Numbered from the stretch's first letter, positions 10,254-19,093 are shown. The stretch is 64,000 bases of DNA from Klebsiella africana (GCF_020526085.1 NZ_CP084874.1:806001-870000); one strand, 5' to 3'. Notes: generated by a model from the letters alone, not told the origin. Numbers and translations are program-made.

Positions 10254-10967
10254 ATGATGAAACGCGTTTATATATCACTGATGCTGGTGGCAAGCCTGGT
10301 GCTGGCCGGCTGCTCCAGTACGTCCGATTCTGGTGCCACTTATACCGTCAAACGCGGTGATACCCTGTATGGAATCTCCCGCACCACTGGCACCAGCGTT
10401 CGCGATCTGGCCCGCCTGAATAACATCTCCCCGCCTTACACCATCGAAGTGGGGCAGAAGCTGAAGCTTAATGGCAGCAGTTCGGCAAAGACGACAAAGA
10501 AAAAAACTTCCTCCACGCGTACCGCGGCGGTCACACCTTCATCCGCGGTACCTCAGTCCTCCTGGCCGCCGGTGGGACAGCGCTGTTGGCGCTGGCCGAC
10601 CAGCGGCAAAGTGGTCCTGCCTTATTCCACTGCCGATGGCGGCAATAAGGGCATTGATATTGCCGGGACCCGCGGGCAACCGGTATATGCGGCCGGGGCG
10701 GGTAAGGTGGTGTACGTCGGCAACCAGCTGCGCGGCTATGGTAATCTGATCATGATTAAGCACAGCGAGGATTACATCACTGCCTACGCCCACAACGATA
10801 AGCTGATGGTGAATAATGGCCAGAGCGTAAAAGCCGGCCAGCAAATTGCCACCATGGGCAGTACGGATGCCGACTCAGTGCGGCTGCATTTCCAGATCCG
10901 CTATCGGGCGACGGCCATCGATCCGCTGCGCTACCTGCCGCCGCAGGGAAGTAAACCTAAGTGCTAA
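10254..10967 (+). CDS. actS: LysM/LytM-domain lipoprotein, amidase activator ActS (YgeR)
   Basis: ActS is an outer-membrane lipoprotein that activates periplasmic amidases (chiefly AmiC) for septal peptidoglycan splitting. The lipobox LAGC follows a short signal sequence. A LysM domain ([14 protein letters not shown] to LKLNG) is followed by a Ser/Thr/Lys linker and a C-terminal M23 domain. The first M23 metal ligand is missing: [10 protein letters not shown] stands where catalytic enzymes have HxGxD, while AYAHND and LHFQIR remain, so it is probably non-enzymatic. AGGA lies 6 bases before this ATG; the ATG at 10257 is equally possible. Confidence 0.92.
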   Translation: MMKRVYISLMLVASLVLAGCSSTSDSGATYTVKRGDTLYGISRTTGTSVRDLARLNNISPPYTIEVGQKLKLNGSSSAKTTKKKTSSTRTAAVTPSSAVPQSSWPPVGQRCWRWPTSGKVVLPYSTADGGNKGIDIAGTRGQPVYAAGAGKVVYVGNQLRGYGNLIMIKHSEDYITAYAHNDKLMVNNGQSVKAGQQIATMGSTDADSVRLHFQIRYRATAIDPLRYLPPQGSKPKC

Positions 10968-11047
10968 AAGATTATTTTATCGCCAGTCAGTATCCGGCGG
11001 GCTTGTCACAGGGTGCGTAAGGGCTATAATGCTTCTCGCACCTCTTC

Positions 11048-11121
11048 GCGGGCGTAGTTCAATGGTAGAACGAGAGCTTCCCAAGCTCTATACGAGGGTT
11101 CGATTCCCTTCGCCCGCTCCA
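11048..11121 (+). tRNA. glyU: tRNA-Gly (anticodon CCC)
   Basis: The acceptor stem GCGGGCG pairs with CGCCCGC, the anticodon stem AGAGC/GCTCT encloses TTCCCAA, the T-arm contains GGTTCGATTCC, and the 3' CCA is encoded. It follows actS, as glyU follows ygeR in E. coli. In E. coli this tRNA borders the ETT2 island, so the locus is a known insertion point. Confidence 0.97.
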
Positions 11122-11288
11122 AACTCCAGTCTCCTGAAGTCTACCAAACTCAATTTTCCCTTGATAAATCAGCAGTTATAGCATTCTGTTAGTCTATTGA
11201 ACTCCGACGGAGGACTCCACTTTGGTTGCGGGATCGGCGTTTTGCGCTGCTGGCGCTGGAGTCGTAGCGTTTAGTGATATTTTCGCAC

Positions 11289-12680
11289 TTATCCTGTTTC
11301 CGCAGGATGAGTGATTTTACGCAACCGGCTCGCGCTGACGACGACCGATACCGCAGAGGCCGCGGCGGCAACCCACAGCGCAACATGAATTGACCTTACA
11401 TCTGCTGCCAGCAGAACGCCTACGGCGGCGGCTCCCAGGCACTGCCCGAAAGTGCGCATAATGGCTAAAACACCGGACGCATAACTCGCGTGCTCACGAA
11501 TAACGTTTGAGAGCATTTCCCGGTTATTGGGACTCTGAAAGCAGCCAAACCCTATTCCGCATACCAGACTTCGCAGGCAGATATCCCACATTGAAGGGCT
11601 GGCGGGTAACGTCGCCAGCAGGATCAAACCGACGACAAATATCACCAGCCCCAGGGTGGATATCGCCGGGGCTGATATCGTGTCCGCCCAACGGCCTGCA
11701 TGCGGCGCAATCAGCACGATCCCTAACGGCCACGGCGTAAACAGCAGGGCAGACACTACCGGACTGTAGCCGTATTCGCTCTGAAACAGGAAGGGCAGCG
11801 CAATAAAGGTGATCCCCTGGCTGACAAAAGCAATCATCGACGTGAAGGCCGCGAGGGTAAAACGTTCATTTTTAAACATGGTCGGCGGCAGTAAGGGATG
11901 ATCCGTGCGGCGGATTCGCCAGATAAAAGCCATGCCGCTCAGCGCAGCGAGAGCCATCCAGCAAAGGCTGCCGAATTGAGAAGTAGCGTTCTGTAGGCTG
12001 TTCGCCGCCATGATCATCGAACCCAACAGCAGCGCTGACAATATGGCGCCCAGGGTGTCGAAGGGCGCCTGCATACGGATCGCATCCCGTGGCAGCGCTC
12101 TGACCGCCAGCAGTAAGGCGAGGGTGCCGGGAAGAACGTTTATCGCAAACAGCCATTGCCAGCTAAGGGTGTGAAGGATCGTTCCGCCCAATACCGGGCC
12201 GATCGCGGAGCTGGAGGCAATGAGCAGGGCATGGAACCCCAGAATGCGGCCAAGTAATCGTCCGGGAAATACGGACCTGAGTATTGCGGGGGCAATGCTC
12301 AGCGTCGCCGCGCCGCCGATCCCCTGAAGCACGCGCATACCGATAAGCACTTCGGGCTTATTCGCCAGCGCGCAGCCCAGTGATGCCAGGGTAAAGGTCG
12401 TCAGGCCCGCCAGAAATACGCGGCGATAACCCAGACGGGCTGCAAGCGCCGCGAATATCGCCAGCGTCATCGCAGCCGCCAGCAGATACCCGTTGGCGAA
12501 CCAGACGGCAATACTGGCAGGTACCTGCATCTCCTGAGCCATGGAGGGTAGGGCAATGTTGATCATGGTGCCATCAAACACGCCCATTAAGGTGGTGGTC
12601 ATTATTGCGGCCATCACCCGAGCGCGCGCCGGGCCAGGCAGTCCTTCGTCGCCGGGTTGACTGGAAAAGAGCGTCATCAT
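11289..12680 (-). CDS. MFS drug:H+ antiporter (DHA2-like)
   Basis: This 463-residue polytopic protein has many hydrophobic helices. Motif D1-like FDGTMINIALPSM is in helix 1, the loop motif ARLGYRR follows helix 2, and the antiporter motif C region GFHALLIASSSAIGPVLGG is near helix 5, all typical of EmrB-type DHA2 exporters. The substrate cannot be told. It is divergent from a LysR regulator 126 bases away, which probably controls it. A second in-frame ATG at 12677 has better spacing from AGAGGA. No membrane-fusion partner is nearby. Confidence 0.85.
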   Translation of the reverse strand: MMTLFSSQPGDEGLPGPARARVMAAIMTTTLMGVFDGTMINIALPSMAQEMQVPASIAVWFANGYLLAAAMTLAIFAALAARLGYRRVFLAGLTTFTLASLGCALANKPEVLIGMRVLQGIGGAATLSIAPAILRSVFPGRLLGRILGFHALLIASSSAIGPVLGGTILHTLSWQWLFAINVLPGTLALLLAVRALPRDAIRMQAPFDTLGAILSALLLGSMIMAANSLQNATSQFGSLCWMALAALSGMAFIWRIRRTDHPLLPPTMFKNERFTLAAFTSMIAFVSQGITFIALPFLFQSEYGYSPVVSALLFTPWPLGIVLIAPHAGRWADTISAPAISTLGLVIFVVGLILLATLPASPSMWDICLRSLVCGIGFGCFQSPNNREMLSNVIREHASYASGVLAIMRTFGQCLGAAAVGVLLAADVRSIHVALWVAAAASAVSVVVSASRLRKITHPAETG

Positions 12681-12806
12681 TTGTCCTCTGAGAAGAGTGT
12701 ATGGATGACAAAACTATAAAGATGGCTTTTACTGGGCGGAAGGCGCACTACTTTCACTTTATTGTTGCATCAAACGCCTTATCTTAATGTGCTGGGAGGA
12801 AGGGTA

Positions 12807-13724
12807 ATGTCTGATCCCGATTTTAATTTGCTGGTAGCTCTCGACGTATTGCTGAGTGAAGCGAGTGTCGCAGGTGCGGCACGTCGTCTGAACCTCAGCA
12901 CCTCGGCCATGAGCCGGACATTAAGCAGGTTACGCGATGTCACAGGAGACCCGATCCTGGTGCGCGCCGGGCGTAACATGGTACTGACCCCGTGGGCCGA
13001 AGCGACCCGGGATCGCGCCAGGCGTGCAGTGCACGAGGCCAGGGCGGTATTACAGCCCTCAACGGAAACGTTCAGCGTGCGAAGTCTGGCGCGTCTTTTT
13101 ACCATCAGGGCGAACGATGGTTTTGTGGTGGCGTTTGGGCCTGCGCTCATAGCAGCGGTTGCCGACGCCGCGCCGGACGTCTGTATACGCTTCGCGCCTA
13201 AGCCGGAAAAAACGTCGCGCTATCTTCGGGAAGGGCTGGTTGATCTGGAGATTGGCGTTCAGAGTAATATGGGGCCAGAAATACGGCTGCAACGACTGTT
13301 TGAGGATCGGTTTGTTGGCGTCGTGCGTAAAGGGCACCCGCTGGCTAAGCAGGCAGAAATAGGCGTGGGTGATTATGTCGCCTGGGGCCATGTGGTAGCG
13401 TCACCCGAGGGCGCGTTGCACGGATCCGTTGACGATGCGCTGGCCGAACTGGGGACAAAACGTAAAATTGCGAGCGTCGTACCGGGATTTCCGACAGCAC
13501 TGTCCGTGGCGCTGGAATCGGATCTTATCGCCATGATACCGGCACTCTATTTACTCAATCAGCAGGTAACGGACCAGGTACACGTTTTTGAGCTGCCGTT
13601 CAAAAGCCGTCGTATTACGGTCTCGCAGATGTGGCATCCAAGAATGGAACGCGACCCCGGTCACCGCTGGCTGAGAGAGCAAATTCTTGCGATAAGCGGT
13701 GTGGGGAGGTCAGTCATGACCTGA
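12807..13724 (+). CDS. LysR-family transcriptional regulator
   Basis: The 305-residue protein has an N-terminal winged helix-turn-helix (about residues 5-65, with AGAARRLNLSTSAMSRTLSRLRD) and a C-terminal periplasmic-binding-like effector domain. An upstream in-frame start at 12762 exists, but GGAGGAAGGGTA precedes the ATG at 12807. The recognition-helix region resembles the NodD/LinR/PNP-type branch. It is divergent from the DHA2 exporter, so it probably senses a pump substrate. Confidence 0.88.
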   Translation: MSDPDFNLLVALDVLLSEASVAGAARRLNLSTSAMSRTLSRLRDVTGDPILVRAGRNMVLTPWAEATRDRARRAVHEARAVLQPSTETFSVRSLARLFTIRANDGFVVAFGPALIAAVADAAPDVCIRFAPKPEKTSRYLREGLVDLEIGVQSNMGPEIRLQRLFEDRFVGVVRKGHPLAKQAEIGVGDYVAWGHVVASPEGALHGSVDDALAELGTKRKIASVVPGFPTALSVALESDLIAMIPALYLLNQQVTDQVHVFELPFKSRRITVSQMWHPRMERDPGHRWLREQILAISGVGRSVMT

Positions 13725-13937
13725 CCAAATAGACATGTCCGCGCTAACGTCTCGCCACAGCGATCGCTGCTTGCAAAAGATGAGACTCAGGACGGCATAC
13801 GGAACGGAAATTTTCTCAATGAGCGATGTGAACAGACTCACGATCGAAGTCTCTATACTTCAATAGACCGTTTATGCTCTTTCCGCGAGACCTAATCGAA
13901 AGCTCACGTGGCACCTTTAAATTAACAATTAACGACA

Positions 13938-13973
13938 AATAAAGGACAGCTTCCCTGTCCTTTATTCTTTTTT
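13938..13973. terminator. Bidirectional terminator
   Basis: AATAAAGGACAG and CTGTCCTTTATT pair around CTTCC, followed by CTTTTTT on the plus strand. It can end the LysR transcript from the left and, with its weaker A/T flank, the redox operon from the right. The upstream spacer 13725-13937 shows no gene. Confidence 0.75.
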
Positions 13974-14775
13974 ATTCAGTTTTGCTCTCGCGCGCTCGCA
14001 ATACCTCACCGACCACCGGGGCGGCGGTAAACGCATTTGGCCATCCCGCGTAGAACGCCGCCTGGGCGACCACTTCTCCGGCCTCTTCAGCCGAAAGCCC
14101 ATTATCCATAGCTCTGTTTAGGTGGTAGCCAATCTGCGCGCTCTGTCCGGCGGCGATTAACGCGCTGACCGTCACCAGACTTCTGTCGCGGGGCGTAAGC
14201 GCGGGCCGTTGCCAGAGGTCGAGAAACAGCGGGTCGGCGGTAAATTTAACCAGGCCAGGCGAAATGGGGCCGACATTTTTTTCCACGGTGTCTGCACGCT
14301 GTTTCTCTACCTGTTCATTGAGTGGCAGCAGCGTTGGCGAGGCGGCGGGCAGGGCCTCTGCCGTCACGCCCCTGGCTTCAAAGATGGCTTTCGCGACGCT
14401 GACGGCTGACATCGCATTGGGCCAGCCAGCGTAGAAGGCGAGGTGAGTAATGATCTCTGACACTTCCGCTGGCGTCACGCCGCTGTCGAGAGCGACTTCA
14501 ATATAATGCTTAAGCTCGCCTGGCTGGTTGCGGGCAATCAGCATCGCCATGGTCACGATGCTGCGGTCGCGGGCGGACAGGGCGTCACGTTGCCAGAGGT
14601 CGTTGCTGATGGCCTCGCGACCGAAGCGCGCCAGCGCCGGGGAGACCGCTTGAATATCAGCGTCCGCAAGGGTGGAAGGGGTAATTTTCATCATAGCTTC
14701 ATCTCTTTGTTCGTTGGCATAAGCAAAATCAGACAGCACAAGCGACAAGGCTGCCGCGGCAATCACGTTTTTCAT
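13972..14775 (-). CDS. Exported protein with two carboxymuconolactone decarboxylase-like (AhpD-fold) domains
   Basis: The 267-residue product has an N-terminal signal peptide (to about SDFAYA) and two CMD-family repeats. The first contains RDRSIVTMAMLIARNQ and ITHLAFYAGWPNAM; the second contains RDRSLVTVSALIAAGQ and VAQAAFYAGWPNAF. The AhpD CxxC catalytic cysteines are absent from both repeats, so a peroxidase-reductase activity is unlikely. It is the last gene of a four-gene minus-strand operon with an aldo/keto reductase and a quinone reductase-like protein. The reaction is unknown; a lactone or aromatic substrate is only a guess from the family name. Confidence 0.82.
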   Translation of the reverse strand: MKNVIAAAALSLVLSDFAYANEQRDEAMMKITPSTLADADIQAVSPALARFGREAISNDLWQRDALSARDRSIVTMAMLIARNQPGELKHYIEVALDSGVTPAEVSEIITHLAFYAGWPNAMSAVSVAKAIFEARGVTAEALPAASPTLLPLNEQVEKQRADTVEKNVGPISPGLVKFTADPLFLDLWQRPALTPRDRSLVTVSALIAAGQSAQIGYHLNRAMDNGLSAEEAGEVVAQAAFYAGWPNAFTAAPVVGEVLRARESKTE

Positions 14776-14807
14776 ATTTGCTCCTTTCCGATCAGCAGAG
14801 CGGAGCG

Positions 14808-15827
14808 TTACCGCGTCCAGACCTGCTTAACGTCCTTCGTTTGCGGCGTGTTTTGCGCCATGATCCCCGTCAGAACGTGCGGCTGGTAGGGTTCTTCAAG
14901 AAACTGGATTTCCTCCGGGCTCAGGTGAAGATTGACTGCGTTTACCGCGCCATCGACGTGATCTTTTTTTGTGGCCCCTACGACAGGTGACGTCACTTTT
15001 GTCAGCAGCCAGGCGAGAGATATTTCGGTCATGGAGACCTGATGCCGTTCGGCAAGTTCGGCGACGCGGGCAATAATGATCCGGTCCTGCTCTGCCGTGC
15101 TGTCGTATTTTCCCCGCGCATACTCATCTTCCACCGCTCGCCGCGTGTGGCCTTCTAAGCGGGAGAGACGGCCGCTGGCCAGCGCGCTATAGGGAGTCAT
15201 GGCGATATCATCTTCCGCGCACAGCCCGAACAGCTCTCGTTCATCTTCACGCATGATCAGGTTGTAGTGGCTCTGCACGGAAACAAAGGGCGTCAGCCCT
15301 TCACTTTCGGCCAGGGCGTTCGCCTTCGCCAGCTGCCAGGCATAGCAATTGGAAATGCCAATTGCGCGCACCTTGCCGGCGGTCACGGCGGCATGAAGTG
15401 CTTCAAGCACCTCAATAACGGGCGTGTTGTAATCCCAGATGTGGTAGATGTAGAGATCGATGTAGTCCATCCCCAGATTCTGCAGGCTCTGGTCGAGCGA
15501 GCGGGCTATCGCCTGTTTTCCGCTGATCCCCTCGGCAATCTGGGCAGCGGTTCGTGGCAGAAACTTGGTGGCCAGCACCACCTCCTCGCGTTTTGCCATC
15601 TCCCGCAGCGCACGGCCAACGTACCGTTCGCTGGAGCCGTTCTGATAGGCGATGGCGGTATCGTAAAAATTGATGCCCTGTTCCAGACCGTGGCGGATGA
15701 TGTCCCGGCTGGCTGTTTCGTCCAGCGTCCAGCGATGCTGACCCGTTGACGGATCGCCAAACCCCATACATCCCATGCAGATGCGGGAGACCAATAAGTC
15801 ACTTTTACCGAGCTGGATATACTGCAT
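14808..15827 (-). CDS. Aldo/keto reductase
   Basis: The 339-residue NADPH-dependent (beta/alpha)8-barrel oxidoreductase shows the catalytic tetrad: Asp and Tyr in FYDTAIAYQNGSSE, Lys in VLATKF, His in YIYHIWD. The C-terminal cofactor-binding segment is SPVVGATKKDHVDGAV. It resembles the enterobacterial YajO/YeaE-like group, but the exact subfamily is uncertain. It sits 32 bases upstream of the CMD gene and 18 bases after the flavodoxin-like reductase, in one operon. Confidence 0.9.
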   Translation of the reverse strand: MQYIQLGKSDLLVSRICMGCMGFGDPSTGQHRWTLDETASRDIIRHGLEQGINFYDTAIAYQNGSSERYVGRALREMAKREEVVLATKFLPRTAAQIAEGISGKQAIARSLDQSLQNLGMDYIDLYIYHIWDYNTPVIEVLEALHAAVTAGKVRAIGISNCYAWQLAKANALAESEGLTPFVSVQSHYNLIMREDERELFGLCAEDDIAMTPYSALASGRLSRLEGHTRRAVEDEYARGKYDSTAEQDRIIIARVAELAERHQVSMTEISLAWLLTKVTSPVVGATKKDHVDGAVNAVNLHLSPEEIQFLEEPYQPHVLTGIMAQNTPQTKDVKQVWTR

Positions 15828-15845
15828 CGTTATTCTTCCTCTTGA

Positions 15846-16409
15846 TTATTCACCAATGGCGTTAAGCAGAGCGATAAGCCTTGAAGCGTGTTCCTGGGCA
15901 CGCGTTTTTTGCTGTGCGATTTTGTCGGCATCCCGGTCGGCATAGCTAATGCCGCAGGTATAAACCGGCGCCAGCAGCTCAAGATTGCACAGCCTGGCCG
16001 TGGTCTCGAAGGGAAGGAGATACTCCTCAATAGCATGGCCAAAGAAACCATCAGCGGTATAGAGCGCCTGTGGCGCTCCCGTGGTGAAGGAGAGGATCAA
16101 CTTTTTACCACCCAGTTTCGCCGTTGAGCCATGCGCGAAGCCGTGGACAAAGACCTCGTCCAGCCATTGTTTCATTAACCCGGGCAGCCCATACCAGGAA
16201 AAAGGGAACTGCCAGACAATCACATCCGCCTTCAGCAGGCTTTCCTGCTCTGCGGTGATGTTGAATTTGCCGTCCGGATAGAGCCAGTCCAGACGACGGA
16301 TTTCCGCGTCAGGCAGGGCGGTCGCTACTTCGTCGAGGATGGTCGCGTTGGCGATGGAATGGTTGAGATCCGGATGCCCGGAAACAATAAGTATATTAGG
16401 CATTCCCAT
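15846..16409 (-). CDS. NAD(P)H-dependent quinone/flavin reductase, flavodoxin_2 fold
   Basis: The 187-residue protein begins MPNILIVSGHPDLNHS after a two-residue leader, matching the FMN/FAD-binding loop of the MdaB/KefF/NQO1-like family. Its core motif QFPFSWYGLPGLMKQWLDEV is diagnostic. It probably carries out two-electron reduction of quinones or aldehyde-type substrates in the cytosol. AGGAG lies 5 bases before the ATG. It lies between the small barrel protein (2-base gap) and the aldo/keto reductase. Confidence 0.88.
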   Translation of the reverse strand: MGMPNILIVSGHPDLNHSIANATILDEVATALPDAEIRRLDWLYPDGKFNITAEQESLLKADVIVWQFPFSWYGLPGLMKQWLDEVFVHGFAHGSTAKLGGKKLILSFTTGAPQALYTADGFFGHAIEEYLLPFETTARLCNLELLAPVYTCGISYADRDADKIAQQKTRAQEHASRLIALLNAIGE

Positions 16410-16411
16410 CG

Positions 16412-16720
16412 TTACTCCTGATGTTTAAATTCAGCAGAGAAGAGATTTTCCCAGTTAATAAACGAGCCGAGTGGAATACACTCGAAGGTTAATAAACCCG
16501 CTTTTGCCAGCGGAAATTCGGCCATGACATTATTCGCCTCTTCCACGGTGTCGCACTCGAGGAAAATAGCAACGCCGGGTCGGTCCTGACGAAAATAGAT
16601 GTCGCGGATAAAGCCAGACTTATACAGTCCCCAGGCATGCAGGGCTTCCGCGGTAAGGTGCGGCGCATAGTGTTCCAGCGTCGCGCCGGGGGCAGGGATA
16701 TCCAGACATAAAATGCGCAT
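16412..16720 (-). CDS. Small dimeric alpha/beta-barrel-like protein, first gene of the redox operon
   Basis: The 102-residue protein starts MRILCLDIPAPGATL and has the size and alternating pattern of ferredoxin-like dimeric barrel proteins (YciI/muconolactone isomerase/EthD superfamily). FLECDTVEEANNVMAEFPL and LLTFECIPLG form the typical helix-strand end. Its function is unknown. GGAG lies 6 bases before the ATG at 16720; the frame extends upstream to 16774 without a good ribosome-binding site. It is divergent from a LysR regulator. Confidence 0.75.
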   Translation of the reverse strand: MRILCLDIPAPGATLEHYAPHLTAEALHAWGLYKSGFIRDIYFRQDRPGVAIFLECDTVEEANNVMAEFPLAKAGLLTFECIPLGSFINWENLFSAEFKHQE

Positions 16721-16858
16721 AGTTGTCTCCGGAAAGTCGTTATCAGCGGGAAGAGACAAAAGTATACGAGCCACAGGGGGGGAAGATTAGGCGGCCATTG
16801 ACTTAAGAATATTTAGCCTGTACTTAATAATCAGGCGAGGCTGTCTTAAGGAGATGCT

Positions 16859-17758
16859 ATGAATAACGCGCTTTATAATCAGATACGCATCTTTCAGAGC
16901 ATTGCGCGCGAAGGCACTATCTCGGCCGCCGCGCGGAAGCTCGAAATCACGCCGCCGTCGGTCAGCAATGCTCTCAAGCTGCTGGAGGAACATATTGGCC
17001 ACCCTCTTTTTGTGCGTACTACCCGGCGTATCGAGCTGACGGAAACCGGGCATCAACTGCTGGAGCAGACCGCCGCGGCGGTGGAGACACTGGAAAAGTC
17101 GCTGGAAATCATCCGCGACCAGAATCAGGAACCCTCCGGGGCAGTGAGAATAACCCTCTCGCGCTTTGCCTACCTGCTTATTCTCAAACCGGCAATGGCG
17201 GCATTTTGTCAGCAATATCCGGGGATCCAGCTGGAAATATCGGTCTATGACGGTACCGTCAATATTATTGAAGAACGTTTCGACCTTGGGATCCGCTTTG
17301 GCGATATTCTCGAAGGCGGCGTGGTCGCCCGCCCGTTAATGAAACCGTTTCGTGAAGGGTTATACGCCTCCACAGCCTATCTTGCCGAATATGGCGTGCC
17401 AGCGGTGCCCGCCGATCTCAGCCATCACCAGCTGATTGGCTATCGCTTTATTACCAACAACCGCATCCTGCCGCTACTCCTCAATGACCACGGTGAGCAG
17501 CTCACCGTCGAGATGCCGGGGCAGTTAATCAGCAATGATATTGACGTGATGGCAGACGGTATCCGCCATGGACTGGGGATTGGCCGCTTGTTTGAACCCA
17601 TCTGGCGGCTACAACCCGATCGTGAGCAGTTTATTCCTGTGATGGAAGACTACTGGAAAACCTATCCGCCGGTTTATCTCTATTACCCAAAAAACGCGGG
17701 CAGAACGAAAAGGGTGAAAGCCCTGATTGATTTCCTGATAATGCATGCCGCGGAATAA
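16859..17758 (+). CDS. LysR-family regulator divergent from the redox operon
   Basis: The 299-residue protein has an N-terminal helix-turn-helix (residues 1-60, with GTISAAARKLEITPPSVSNALKLLEEHIG) and a LysR substrate-binding domain starting near residue 90. It is of the DsdA/YafC-like group that often regulates a neighbouring dehydrogenase. AAGGAGATGCT precedes the ATG. The 138-base gap to the first operon gene is the likely shared control region. Confidence 0.9.
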   Translation: MNNALYNQIRIFQSIAREGTISAAARKLEITPPSVSNALKLLEEHIGHPLFVRTTRRIELTETGHQLLEQTAAAVETLEKSLEIIRDQNQEPSGAVRITLSRFAYLLILKPAMAAFCQQYPGIQLEISVYDGTVNIIEERFDLGIRFGDILEGGVVARPLMKPFREGLYASTAYLAEYGVPAVPADLSHHQLIGYRFITNNRILPLLLNDHGEQLTVEMPGQLISNDIDVMADGIRHGLGIGRLFEPIWRLQPDREQFIPVMEDYWKTYPPVYLYYPKNAGRTKRVKALIDFLIMHAAE

Positions 17759-17929
17759 AGGCTATTTTGCGTGCGAAATATCTGAAGGCACAGGTCCTGT
17801 CTTTCCCTCAGTATTAACCCTATACTCCTTGCGGATAAAGCGCTTTTTATCGCGATGATTTTTGCCGCTCAACGGCTTAGCCCATCACCAACGTCATAGG
17901 CTGGGAATATCAATAAGGGAGAGGTATCA

Positions 17930-18205
17930 ATGGGCAGACGCGTCATAGTCTGTATATTCGCGCTGGTGGCGTTTTCGGCCAGTGCTGCGCATGGTGTTCA
18001 CGGTGGCCATAACGGGCAGTCGGTGAGCGCTGGCGCCGACGGCGGCAACGGTTCGAACGGCGGCGATAGCGATAACTCATCGGGTCGGGCAGGGTGCCCT
18101 GGCGGTACCGATCCCGATAAGCACGGTCATTTTTATCTCCCTGGCACCGGCGAACCCTGCAATCCTGGGCCCCAGGATGCAGAGAAAGTCAGGTCTTCCC
18201 GCTAG
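17930..18205 (+). CDS. Small secreted Gly/Ser/Asp-rich protein of unknown function
   Basis: The 91-residue product has a clear signal peptide (hydrophobic VIVCIFALVAFSASAAHG). The mature part is a low-complexity Gly/Asn/Ser/Asp/His region with HGVHGGHNG and GGNGSNGGDSDNSSGR, and then two cysteines (GCPGG and EPCNPG). Strong GGGAGAGG precedes the ATG. No family was recognised. It could be an extracellular or surface peptide; metal binding by the His/Asp content is speculation. It is not in an operon with the next gene, which is convergent and 4 bases away. Confidence 0.7.
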   Translation: MGRRVIVCIFALVAFSASAAHGVHGGHNGQSVSAGADGGNGSNGGDSDNSSGRAGCPGGTDPDKHGHFYLPGTGEPCNPGPQDAEKVRSSR

Positions 18206-18208
18206 CGT

Positions 18209-18781
18209 TCAGCTCAGATCGTGCAGCGCTTTGTCCAGCGGCGGGGAAAGCTGAATATCCTGAAACGCAACCGCCAGTCCCCCGCGCTCCGGTGAGCAGC
18301 ACATCACGCCCACTTTCACCGGGCCTGGCGGAAAGTAGCCCAGTCGCAGCAGCGGCCAGCGCTCGCCGTCGGTCGAATACTGCAGCCTTAACGCATCGCC
18401 CTTGCGGGTCAGCCGCAGCCAGAAGGTGCGCGGGTCGCCGGGGAAAAGCCCGGTAGCCCAGTCGGAGTGGGTTAGCGTCAGTACGCTGCCGATGGCCGGG
18501 GCATCGTCATTGAATTCAATTCCCGCCTTCAGCCAGGTTTGCTCGTCGGCCATCATCATCAGCCCGGCCTGGTCGTAAAGCGTGGTGAAATCCGCACAGA
18601 TTTTTGCCTGCAGGGTAAAATCGCTCGCTACCTCTGTGGCATAAAGGTGGCCAGAGAAGCGCTCAAAGCCATACCAGGTATGGCGCCAGAAGTCGGTATG
18701 CTTATCGGTGACCACCGTCAGGCCGTCGGTATTGCGGCGCCACTCGGCAGGTTCATTGATCCAGTGAAAGGACGGTTGCAT
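18209..18781 (-). CDS. DUF1349 family protein (concanavalin-like fold)
   Basis: The 190-residue cytosolic protein has the DUF1349 signature: an N-terminal FWRHTWYGFERFSGHLY, the central DQAGLMMMADEQTWLKAGIEF and the C-terminal VKVGVMCCSPERGGLAV. The family has a lectin/glucanase-like beta-sandwich fold and no firmly assigned activity. GGAGGAGAA precedes the ATG. It is followed upstream by the YciI gene on the same strand with 18 bases between, so the two may be cotranscribed. Confidence 0.85.
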   Translation of the reverse strand: MQPSFHWINEPAEWRRNTDGLTVVTDKHTDFWRHTWYGFERFSGHLYATEVASDFTLQAKICADFTTLYDQAGLMMMADEQTWLKAGIEFNDDAPAIGSVLTLTHSDWATGLFPGDPRTFWLRLTRKGDALRLQYSTDGERWPLLRLGYFPPGPVKVGVMCCSPERGGLAVAFQDIQLSPPLDKALHDLS

Positions 18782-18799
18782 TTCTCCTCCGGAATACGC

Positions 18800-19093
18800 T
18801 TATAACAGCGTCTGTAGCGCTGGCGATGTCATGCTGGCCTCAAAGGGAATAATCTCTGCACGAGCGAGACCCAACTGCTGGAAAGGATCCTCGCTCAGAC
18901 GCGCTTGCAGTATTTCACGGCTGTCGCATTTCGCCAGAATCACCCCGCCGGTGCGGGGAAGACGGCGGCCGGAGGCGAGAAAGAGGCCCTCGGCATAGCC
19001 TTTTTTGAGCCATTCGACGTGGGTGGGGATCGCACGGTCAACCTCTTCGAGCGGTTTTATATACGTTAAAACAACCACATAAATCGTACTCAT
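18800..19093 (-). CDS. YciI-family protein
   Basis: The 97-residue dimeric ferredoxin-like protein starts MSTIYVVVLTYIKPLEEVD, contains HVEWLKKGYAEGLFLASG with the conserved His, and has the family's GGVILAKCDSREI. YciI-like proteins are proposed hydrolases or dehalogenases, without proof here. The frame opens further upstream, but the family start is at 19093. It probably shares a transcript with the DUF1349 gene. Confidence 0.85.
   Translation of the reverse strand: MSTIYVVVLTYIKPLEEVDRAIPTHVEWLKKGYAEGLFLASGRRLPRTGGVILAKCDSREILQARLSEDPFQQLGLARAEIIPFEASMTSPALQTLL

Noticed and set aside
9959..10360. 133-codon plus-strand frame overlapping the idi leader and actS start
   Set aside because: It reads through the hairpin and into the actS lipoprotein gene in another frame, with no start signal.
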